A stretch of 11,766 nt of DNA from Ruminococcaceae bacterium UBA1448. GTDB taxonomy: Bacteria > Bacillota > Clostridia > Oscillospirales > Ruminococcaceae. The stretch covers positions 4,499 through 16,264 of the forward strand of contig DCTE01000182.1 in assembly GCA_002329405.1 (NCBI GenBank). The letters are read 5' to 3'. The translations under genes and the position numbers were made by a program. The notes under the pieces are model-generated. The model was not told where the DNA came from and did not search any database. It saw only the letters and a list, made by a program, of their open reading frames with translations. Positions 1-4,691 of the stretch are shown here, in pieces; the stretch's first letter is position 1; each line of letters opens with the position of its first letter.

Positions 1-194
1 GGCGCGGCAGATTCTACTTTCTGCAAAATGACCGGCGCAATATACAGCTGTACCAGATTAATCGAAACAGTGATTGCTGCTATGGCCACTGTGATAAACA
101 GCACAATTTTTTTGTACGTCCAGGCATTTTGTATCATCCAGAGGGTGTTGCGCAGGGTGGAACAGCGCGTTTTTTTGGTTGGTTTTGATTTCAT
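1..194 (-). CDS. ABC transporter (permease/ATPase type), N-terminal fragment cut by the window edge
   Basis: The reading frame opens at an ATG at 194-192 and stays open to the left edge, giving 64 codons. The peptide begins MKSKPTKKTR. A basic, amphipathic stretch with an N-T-L-W-M-I-Q-N-A-W pattern follows, then one hydrophobic segment at about residues 31-50 and the sequence LYIAPVILQKVE. This is the usual start of Firmicute exporters that carry a membrane domain and an ATPase domain in one chain: a cytoplasmic elbow helix, then the first membrane helix. The start is supported by AGAGGTG about 6 bases upstream. The ATPase motifs would lie outside the window, so the family is inferred from the N-terminus alone. 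It follows the response regulator and kinase genes on the same strand, behind a terminator and a candidate LytTR site. Its substrate is unknown; such pairs often handle peptides or antimicrobials. Confidence 0.7.
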   Translation of the reverse strand, partial: MKSKPTKKTRCSTLRNTLWMIQNAWTYKKIVLFITVAIAAITVSINLVQLYIAPVILQKVESAA

Positions 195-214
195 GATGTT
201 CACCTCTTGCCCTC

Positions 215-223
215 ATCATAGCA
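215..223 (-). promoter_or_regulatory. Candidate extended -10 promoter of the ABC transporter gene
   Basis: On the minus strand the sequence reads TGC-TATGAT (TGn plus a -10 hexamer with five of six consensus bases). No recognisable -35 lies 16-18 bases upstream, where the sequence is the terminator arm and its T-run. A start near 208 would give a leader of about 14 bases containing the AGAGGTG ribosome binding site. The missing -35 fits a promoter that needs an activator, and the candidate LytTR site at 253-282 lies where an activator would bind. This is inference from sequence only. Confidence 0.4.
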
Positions 224-255
224 CAAAAAAACGTCCCCGGTTTATTTTGGGGACG
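224..255 (-). terminator. Intrinsic terminator of the response regulator-kinase unit
   Basis: Minus-strand arms CGTCCCC (255-249) and GGGGACG (238-232) form a perfect 7-pair, GC-rich stem with a 10-base loop. Seven T residues (231-225) follow at once. It lies 33 bases after the kinase stop codon and separates the two-component genes from the ABC transporter gene. Confidence 0.85.
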
Positions 256-282
256 AATTGTCATTTGGGGGTGACGAACTGC
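253..282 (-). promoter_or_regulatory. Candidate LytTR response-regulator binding site (two direct repeats, N12)
   Basis: The minus strand carries GCAGTTCGT (282-274) and ACAATTCGT (261-253) with exactly 12 bases between them, so like positions are 21 bases (two helical turns) apart. The known LytTR half-site consensus is [TA][AC][CA]GTTN[AG][TG], repeated after about 12 bases; each copy here matches eight of nine positions. The site starts 6 bases after the kinase stop codon and ends in the terminator arm. It lies at about -45 to -74 from the predicted start of the ABC transporter mRNA. The LytTR regulator at 954-1652 is the obvious candidate to bind it. Binding has not been shown. Confidence 0.5.
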
Positions 283-287
283 AAATA

Positions 288-950
288 TTAAACCTGCGGC
301 AGCAGGATTTCGGTCGTAAACGCGCCGTCTTCGCTATTGCGGCTGATGTACCCGTCCAGCCGGCTCACGATCTCGTCAATCCGCACCAGCCCGAACCCAT
401 GCCCGGCTCCTTTGGTGCTTTTAAACCTCCCGCCAGTCTTCTGACGCTTTTTGTCGGCGGTAAAGTTGGTGAAGGAGATGTACAGCTGGGTATTTTTCAT
501 ATCCATATAGACCCGTATCATCCGCTGATCTTCCGGCAGCTTCATACTGGCTTCAATCGCGTTGTCAAACAGGTTGCCCAGGATGCAGCACAGGTCAATC
601 TCCGGTGAACTGAGTTTGACCGGAATATGGGCGTCGGCTGATACCTGTATATTTCTTGATTTGGCAAGGGAGATCTTGGAATTGAGGATTGCGTCGGTCA
701 TCGGGTTGCCGGTCTTGACTGCGAGGTCGACATGGGTCAGGTCTTCGTCAAGATGGTCGAGATACGCTTTGATTGCTTCCCAGTTTTCTGCAGCCGCGTA
801 CGCCTTCATGACCTGGATATGGTTTCGGTAGTCATGCCGCCATCCGCGCATCTGCTGGTACATATTTTCGACTTCCCGGTAGTGGGTCTCGATCAGCTCC
901 TGCTGGTAGCGTGCAATCTGCTTGTCTGTTTTTGCTGAAAAAAGTCTCAT
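288..950 (-). CDS. Soluble GHKL-type sensor histidine kinase (AgrC/VirS-like catalytic core)
   Basis: This 220-residue protein is predicted to autophosphorylate and pass the phosphate to the response regulator encoded just before it. The phosphoacceptor is probably H39 in RHDYRNH, the H-box form of the AgrC-like (HPK10) class. The N-box is at 124-134 (LGNLFDNAIEA, with N126, D129 and N130), and the glycine-rich ATP-lid motif is at 183-188 (GHGFGL). Residues 5-35 look like a helical linker. Family members usually have five to seven membrane helices before the H-box; here there are none, so the protein should be cytoplasmic or tethered through a partner. The start ATG lies 3 bases after the regulator's stop codon and has GGGGT about 7 bases upstream, so the two genes are co-transcribed and probably translationally coupled. 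A terminator follows. I see no frameshift or broken upstream sequence that would mean a lost sensor domain. Confidence 0.9.
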   Translation of the reverse strand: MRLFSAKTDKQIARYQQELIETHYREVENMYQQMRGWRHDYRNHIQVMKAYAAAENWEAIKAYLDHLDEDLTHVDLAVKTGNPMTDAILNSKISLAKSRNIQVSADAHIPVKLSSPEIDLCCILGNLFDNAIEASMKLPEDQRMIRVYMDMKNTQLYISFTNFTADKKRQKTGGRFKSTKGAGHGFGLVRIDEIVSRLDGYISRNSEDGAFTTEILLPQV

Positions 951-953
951 AAT

Positions 954-1652
954 TTACCCCATATTGATGATGGCGCGGTTGATGGTTTCGTAGCAGCCTC
1001 TGGGCAGATGCAGCACCGTACCGTCGCTGAGCCGGATTTCCGTTTTGGTTACCCGGCTGATGTACCCGAGATTGACAACCAGCGAACGCCCGGCCCGGCA
1101 GAACCGCTCGTCCAGCTGGCTTTCCAGTTCCCCAAGCGTCATTTTGACGGTATAGTTGCCTACCGCGTGGATGGTCACATAGTTTCCCATGACATCGGCG
1201 TACCGGATCTGGTAAACCGGGATCCGCACCATCCCGCCGCCTGTTTCAAGATGCAGCACCTTTTCGTTCCCGGCGAGCTTGACGGCAGCGCGGTCAAGGA
1301 CTTCCAACAGCTTTTCCTCTCTAACCGGTTTCATCAGGTAATGCAGGGCGGCTACTTCATACCCTTCAGCGATGTAGTCGGAATAACCAGTGATAAAAAT
1401 GATCTGGATGGTTTCGTTTTCTTTGCGCAGCTTTTTTGCCATCGTGACGCCATCCATCGCGCCCATTTCGATGTCCAGCAGCAGGATATCAAAGTCGTTT
1501 TCTTCGGCATAATGGAACAGGAAACTCTCGGCAGAGGGAAAACAGACAACCTGGATGGCATAATTCCATCTTCCTGCCCATTTATCCAGCAGCCGGGCAA
1601 GATAGTCCCGATCGGCAGGTTCGTCGTCACATATTGCGATTTTATAGGGCAT
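954..1652 (-). CDS. LytTR-family two-component response regulator (AgrA/VirR/LytR class)
   Basis: The 232-residue protein has an N-terminal receiver domain (about 1-122) and a C-terminal LytTR DNA-binding domain (about 135-232). Receiver residues are visible: the acidic pair D9/D10 with E11, phosphoacceptor D60 in LLLDIEM, T88 and K108 in the MKP motif. The second half shows LytTR features: a stretch around IRYADVMGNYVTIH, then FCRAGRSLVVNLGYISRV, the segment that contacts DNA in this family. I chose the ATG at 1652-1650 because the receiver fold begins there (MPYKIAICDDE) and AAAGG lies about 8 bases upstream. A longer frame from 1754 would start upstream of the promoter at 1704-1732. It is the first gene of an operon with the kinase. 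Targets may include the ABC transporter downstream and perhaps the surface protein at 9886-11568. Confidence 0.93.
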   Translation of the reverse strand: MPYKIAICDDEPADRDYLARLLDKWAGRWNYAIQVVCFPSAESFLFHYAEENDFDILLLDIEMGAMDGVTMAKKLRKENETIQIIFITGYSDYIAEGYEVAALHYLMKPVREEKLLEVLDRAAVKLAGNEKVLHLETGGGMVRIPVYQIRYADVMGNYVTIHAVGNYTVKMTLGELESQLDERFCRAGRSLVVNLGYISRVTKTEIRLSDGTVLHLPRGCYETINRAIINMG

Positions 1653-1703
1653 TTGCGTTACCTTTCTTTCTGCTGCGGATTGTATACAGCGTGTATTGTT
1701 TTC

Positions 1704-1732
1704 AGGATAACATCCCTCCAGCCGGCTGTCAA
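1704..1732 (-). promoter_or_regulatory. Sigma-A promoter of the response regulator-kinase operon
   Basis: The minus strand has TTGACA (1732-1727), a 17-base spacer and TATCCT (1709-1704), so a start is expected near 1697 with a leader of about 45 bases. A 10-base palindrome, CAGCCGGCTG (1719-1728), overlaps the -35 and the spacer, and TGTATACA (1681-1688) lies in the leader. Either could be an operator, but palindromes this short arise often by chance. Confidence 0.75.
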
Positions 1733-1867
1733 GGCGATGGAAAAGAGAGATCAACTTTTTTTATGAAAAAATAGACAAATTTTTTTTAAAATTGCAACTT
1801 TTTACCAGTTTCAAAACCATTACTGATAGAAGGCCGTATGGCCATACAACAGAAAGGTTGTGACGAT

Positions 1868-2887
1868 ATGAAACGGTTCAGGATTTTTAAAACGGGGCTA
1901 ACATCAGTAACAGCTGCCCTGATGGCTCTTTGCCTGTTTACCGGGTGCGGTGCCTCATCTGGCGGTTCGGCAGATTACGCTGTTTCGACAACCGCGGTTA
2001 GCAGCAACTCGATGACGGCGGATGCTGTCATGGAAGAAGCGGGATACGCGCCGGAAACGGCTGAGCTGGCGGATACCGCAGGGGAGCTTGACCCGGAAGA
2101 TTTTGCCGGGGACCGCAAGATTATTTATACTGCGGATGTCGATATTGAGACAGAAACCTATGACGACGGGGTAGCGGTCATCCGTTCCCTTCTGGATGAA
2201 TCGGGCGGATATATCTCCTCGACCTCCCAGTCTGGCAGCTCGGCTGAAGGCAACCGCCGCGCGAATTATACCTGCCGTATCCCATCTCAGAAGTACCGTG
2301 CTTTCCTGGACGGGCTGACGGGAGCGGGCAATGTCTACTCCGTTTCAGAATATACCGATGATATCACGTTGGAATATATCGACGTCGAAGCGCGGCTCAG
2401 TTCCCTCGAAGCGCAGCGCGACCGGCTGCAGCAGCTTGCCGATGAAGCGGAGGATATCGAGACGCTGCTTTCAATCGAGACCCAGCTGAGCAACGTCCAG
2501 TACCAGCTGGAAAGCTATACCGCCCAGATGCGCAGTTACGACAACCAGGTGGACTATTCGACGGTCAATATCTATCTCCGTGAGGTCGGCAAGGTTTCGG
2601 AGGGTACCGGGTTTGGCACCCGTATCCGGGCTGCTTTCTCGGGAAGCTGGGAGAACTTTGTCAGTGGTGTGCAGGGGTTCGTGATCGCTGTGATCTATGC
2701 GCTGCCGATGATCGTGATTCTGGCGGTTATCGCCGCGATTGTCATTCCGCTTGCTGTCCGTCATAGCCGCCGCGTCCGTGCCCATCAGAACCAGAACCGG
2801 ATTTCCGGGACGCAGGGTTGGAACCATGTCCAGTCCGCGCCGGAAAAAAAGACGGAAGAAAAGGAATCGACAGATCAAAAAGAATAA
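1868..2887 (+). CDS. DUF4349 domain lipoprotein with C-terminal membrane helix
   Basis: The 339-residue protein is a predicted membrane-anchored lipoprotein of unknown function. It has a basic N-terminus (MKRFRIFK), a hydrophobic stretch and a lipobox-like LFTGC with the acceptor at C27. A low-complexity Ser/Ala/Glu segment runs to about residue 75. A DUF4349 domain follows, including DRKIIYTADVDIET, VIRSLLDESGGYI and the RIPSQKYRAFLDGL region. Within it, a long helical coiled-coil section (EARLSSLEAQRDRLQQL and on) ends in YSTVNIYLREV, typical of the family. A membrane helix lies at about 268-295, followed by a basic, polar tail. I chose the ATG at 1868 because it opens the signal peptide and has AGAAAGG about 9 bases upstream; an in-frame ATG at 1838 would put ten polar residues ahead of it. 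The gene is divergent from the response regulator. I see no convincing promoter in the AT-tract-rich gap. The role of the family is not known. Confidence 0.88.
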   Translation: MKRFRIFKTGLTSVTAALMALCLFTGCGASSGGSADYAVSTTAVSSNSMTADAVMEEAGYAPETAELADTAGELDPEDFAGDRKIIYTADVDIETETYDDGVAVIRSLLDESGGYISSTSQSGSSAEGNRRANYTCRIPSQKYRAFLDGLTGAGNVYSVSEYTDDITLEYIDVEARLSSLEAQRDRLQQLADEAEDIETLLSIETQLSNVQYQLESYTAQMRSYDNQVDYSTVNIYLREVGKVSEGTGFGTRIRAAFSGSWENFVSGVQGFVIAVIYALPMIVILAVIAAIVIPLAVRHSRRVRAHQNQNRISGTQGWNHVQSAPEKKTEEKESTDQKE

Positions 2888-2902
2888 AAACAGGCAGTAG
2901 CC

Positions 2903-2924
2903 TTGCGCGTGCGTAAGCACGCAA
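2903..2924 (+). other. Small hairpin with a GNRA-type loop in the 3' flank of the lipoprotein gene
   Basis: GCGTGC (2907-2912) pairs with GCACGC (2917-2922) around the loop GTAA, which is a GNRA tetraloop in RNA. TT/AA can extend the stem past a two-base bulge. It starts 15 bases after the lipoprotein stop codon. No T-run follows, so it is a poor intrinsic terminator on its own. Confidence 0.5.
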
Positions 2925-2940
2925 TTCCCACCCATGAAAC

Positions 2941-2980
2941 GCAGCCCATTCTTTCTGCTTCAGCAGGGAGAATGGGCTGT
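2941..2980 (+). other. Long near-perfect RNA hairpin (18 continuous pairs) without a U-tract
   Basis: Positions 2941-2958 pair with 2963-2980 around the tetraloop TTCA, without a bulge or mismatch if G-U pairs are allowed. Three of the 18 pairs are G-U on the plus strand (2941/2980, 2953/2968, 2954/2967) and become A-C mismatches on the minus strand, so the RNA form belongs to the plus strand. It lies between the lipoprotein stop (2887) and the tyrA promoter (3033), so it would be in the 3' untranslated region of the lipoprotein mRNA. No T-run follows it (the next bases are AAGTATAGAC). Confidence 0.6.
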
Positions 2981-3032
2981 AAGTATAGACATCTTCTGAA
3001 AATTGATTTCCTTGAGACGGCAGGGAAAGGAC

Positions 3033-3061
3033 TTGACCTTTTGGAATAAAGGTGGTATACT
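3033..3061 (+). promoter_or_regulatory. Sigma-A promoter of tyrA with extended -10
   Basis: TTGACC (3033-3038), a 17-base spacer and TATACT (3056-3061), with TGG just before the -10. Transcription should start near 3068, leaving a leader of about 34 bases, too short for a T-box. A dyad, TACTTTA/TAAAGTA (3058-3064 and 3079-3085), spans the -10 and the start site and could be an operator. Confidence 0.8.
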
Positions 3062-3101
3062 TTAATAAATAAAACCTTTAAAGTACGAAAGGAAGTTGCA
3101 G

Positions 3102-3965
3102 ATGAAGATTGCAGTTGTGGGAATGGGGCTGATCGGCGGGTCTTTCTGCCGCGCCATCAAAAAGAAGACCAGCCATATCTGTTATGGCTGGAACCGTTCC
3201 CGTGAGGTGATTCGGGCGGCACTGGCGGAAGAGGCAATTGACGGTGAGATTCGGGACTTATCTCAGCTTCGTGATTTTGATCTGGTGATCCTCGGGTTCC
3301 ATCCTGAGCTGACCATCCGGTTTGCGCAGGAACATATCGACTGTTTCCCAAAACACGGGCTGACGATTGATACCTGCGGCGTGAAAAAGAGCATCGTCGA
3401 TGTCCTCCAGCCGTTGTTCGACGAAGCGGGCGCGCCGTTTATCGGGGTGCATCCGATGGCCGGGCGGGAGTTTTCGGGATTTGCCTATTCGCTTGCCAAC
3501 CTGTATGAGGGCGCAAGTTTTATCATGACGCCGCCAGAGACGGCTAACCCTGAGCATATCCGGCTGTTGAGCGAATTTGCACGGGAGGTCGGGTTCACCC
3601 GGATTGTCAATACCGATCCCGAGACCCATGACGCGACCATTGCGTATACCTCTCAGGTTGCGCACGTCCTCTCCAATGCCTATGTCAAAAGCCTGACGCT
3701 GAAAAATGAAAGCGGTTTTTCAGCCGGTTCCTTTAAAGACCTGTCCCGTGTCGCGCGGCTGAATGCCGATATGTGGACCGAATTGTTTATGATGAACCGG
3801 GATGCTCTGGTTTTTGAGATTGAGACACTTGCCAAAAACCTGCTCAGCTACAGCGACGCGCTCCGGGCAGGAGACCGGCAGCGGCTGCATTCCCTGCTCA
3901 AAGAGGGAAGCGACCTGAAAGACTGGGCAACGGCACGGGATGCCGGACAAAAGATAGATTTGTAA
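3102..3965 (+). CDS. tyrA: Prephenate dehydrogenase
   Basis: This 287-residue enzyme should oxidise and decarboxylate prephenate to 4-hydroxyphenylpyruvate, the step of cytoplasmic tyrosine biosynthesis that commits prephenate to tyrosine. The N-terminal Rossmann fold shows the dinucleotide loop GMGLIGGS (7-14). The catalytic-region histidine is H117 in HPMAGREFSGF, and a second conserved histidine is H188 in SQVAHVLS. The C-terminal helical domain carries DLSRVARLNADMW, where family members bind substrate carboxylate through arginine. The cofactor loop after the second strand is GWNRSRE, with no acidic residue, which favours NADP over NAD; this is inference. There is no chorismate mutase or ACT domain. 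The ATG at 3102 has AAAGGA about 8 bases upstream; an in-frame TTG at 3096 is too close to that site. The gene has its own promoter and terminator and no aromatic-pathway neighbours here. Arogenate as substrate cannot be excluded. Confidence 0.92.
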   Translation: MKIAVVGMGLIGGSFCRAIKKKTSHICYGWNRSREVIRAALAEEAIDGEIRDLSQLRDFDLVILGFHPELTIRFAQEHIDCFPKHGLTIDTCGVKKSIVDVLQPLFDEAGAPFIGVHPMAGREFSGFAYSLANLYEGASFIMTPPETANPEHIRLLSEFAREVGFTRIVNTDPETHDATIAYTSQVAHVLSNAYVKSLTLKNESGFSAGSFKDLSRVARLNADMWTELFMMNRDALVFEIETLAKNLLSYSDALRAGDRQRLHSLLKEGSDLKDWATARDAGQKIDL

Positions 3966-3976
3966 GGAAAAAGAAA

Positions 3977-4020
3977 AGCGGAGTTTTACAGACACCGACA
4001 GGCGTCTGCAAAGCTCCGCT
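3977..4020. terminator. Two-way intrinsic terminator between tyrA and the DUF3795 gene
   Basis: AGCGGAG (3977-3983) pairs with CTCCGCT (4014-4020), and pairing continues inward to a GACA loop at 3997-4000. Two A-C mismatches on the plus strand (3988/4009 and 3994/4003) become U-G pairs on the minus strand, and one T-G pair on the plus strand is lost there. GTTTTATTT follows on the plus strand and CTTTTCTTTTTCC on the minus strand. It lies 11 bases after the tyrA stop and 3 bases after the stop of the convergent gene. Confidence 0.85.
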
Positions 4021-4023
4021 GTT

Positions 4024-4431
4024 TTATTTGTCTGCCGGTGTATAGCCGCAGGATGGACAGCTGACACACATACCGGCGACAGACAGGATATTTCCACACG
4101 CAGGGCAGGTCCATTTTCTCTCTTCCCGGCGCAAAAGGGCGGATATTCCGTATTGACGGATGATTTGCAGATTTTCAATTGGGCAGATTAAACCGCCGGT
4201 TTTCGTCTGGTACCGCTGGTTTAAAGAGAGCAGGCGTTTACAGGGAAATTCAGTGCAGTCTGCGCAGGATTCAGATTTTCCCCTGCATTCCTTTTGACAG
4301 TTTTTCAGGATACAGATCTGACTTTTTTTGGTTGTCCTTGTCCTGCAACCGATGCAAGGTGCTTTCTTTTTCTGATGCTGCGGGCAGATCTGACAGTTGA
4401 TACCGCAGGGAGCAATCAGTTTTTCGTCCAT
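4024..4431 (-). CDS. DUF3795 family Cys-rich protein with C-terminal zinc-ribbon-like segment
   Basis: The 135-residue protein has 17 cysteines and no signal peptide or membrane segment. It opens with APCGINCQICP (C9, C13, C16), then CIGCR (C26, C29) and a C-rich stretch at 40-64 (including CADCTEFPC). This is the layout of DUF3795 proteins, which are thought to bind metal but have no established function. The last 30 residues add a separate zinc-ribbon-like unit: CPAC at 109-112 and CPSC at 125-128, with an extra cysteine at 122. The ATG at 4431 is in frame with the family's N-terminal motif and has GGAG 9 bases upstream; a nearby ATG 4 bases further upstream is out of frame. It is a single-gene unit with its own promoter, convergent with tyrA. 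Metal binding is inferred from the motifs; it could be a metal sensor, an adaptor or a redox protein. Confidence 0.85.
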   Translation of the reverse strand: MDEKLIAPCGINCQICPQHQKKKAPCIGCRTRTTKKSQICILKNCQKECRGKSESCADCTEFPCKRLLSLNQRYQTKTGGLICPIENLQIIRQYGISALLRREERKWTCPACGNILSVAGMCVSCPSCGYTPADK

Positions 4432-4486
4432 TCATATTCTCTCCTCAACAGGGACAGAAGTGCTGTCGGATATTCTTCTGATTTTG

Positions 4487-4515
4487 ATTATAGGATGTTC
4501 GGAGAGAAAATGCAA
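4487..4515 (-). promoter_or_regulatory. Sigma-A promoter of the DUF3795 gene
   Basis: Minus-strand TTGCAT (4515-4510), a 17-base spacer and a consensus TATAAT (4492-4487). The start should be near 4480, giving a leader of about 49 bases that ends in GAGGAG ahead of the ATG at 4431. Confidence 0.8.
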
Positions 4516-4550
4516 CCGGATGGCATATGGCTGAGCTGCTTTTGATTAAT

Positions 4551-4579
4551 TTTGCGCATTTTCCAATGTTTTGCGCAAA
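4551..4579. promoter_or_regulatory. Candidate operator of the rhamnosidase gene (8-base inverted repeat, N13)
   Basis: TTTGCGCA (4551-4558) and TGCGCAAA (4572-4579) are perfect inverted arms 13 bases apart. Because TGCGCA is itself a palindrome, the same sequence is also a direct repeat of TTTTGCGCA (4550 and 4569) with a 19-base period. The right copy is a full 10-base palindrome, TTTGCGCAAA. The element ends 12 bases before the -35, at about -48 to -76, a typical activator position. The binding protein is unknown; LysR and AraC regulators both use paired sites like this. Confidence 0.5.
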
Positions 4580-4591
4580 TATGGAAATCTA

Positions 4592-4620
4592 TTGCAATAT
4601 ATCGGGAATTTTATTATAAT
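4592..4620 (+). promoter_or_regulatory. Sigma-A promoter of the rhamnosidase gene
   Basis: TTGCAA (4592-4597), a 17-base spacer and a consensus TATAAT (4615-4620). A start near 4627 gives a leader of about 65 bases carrying AAAGGA before the ATG at 4692. Confidence 0.8.
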
Positions 4621-4691
4621 ATATCTATACTTTTGACGCAATTCCAGGTTAAATTTAGACATTTATTGAGAAGACAGAAAGGAATGAGAAT

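Noticed and set aside
954..1754. Longer N-terminus for the response regulator starting at 1754
   Set aside because: The extra 34 residues precede a complete receiver domain, and their coding region contains the TTGACA-17-TATCCT promoter.
1008..1766. Long plus-strand open frame of 252 codons opposite the response regulator
   Set aside because: It lies antisense to a clear two-domain regulator, has no family features and no fitting ribosome binding site.
1805..1813. CCAGTTTCA as a VirR-box upstream of the lipoprotein gene
   Set aside because: A single half-site; no partner is found 21-22 bases to either side.
1838..1867. Upstream ATG for the lipoprotein
   Set aside because: It would put ten polar residues before an otherwise normal lipoprotein signal peptide; the ATG at 1868 has its own AGAAAGG.
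3062..3101. T-box leader for tyrA
   Set aside because: The promoter leaves a leader of only about 34 bases, far shorter than a T-box.
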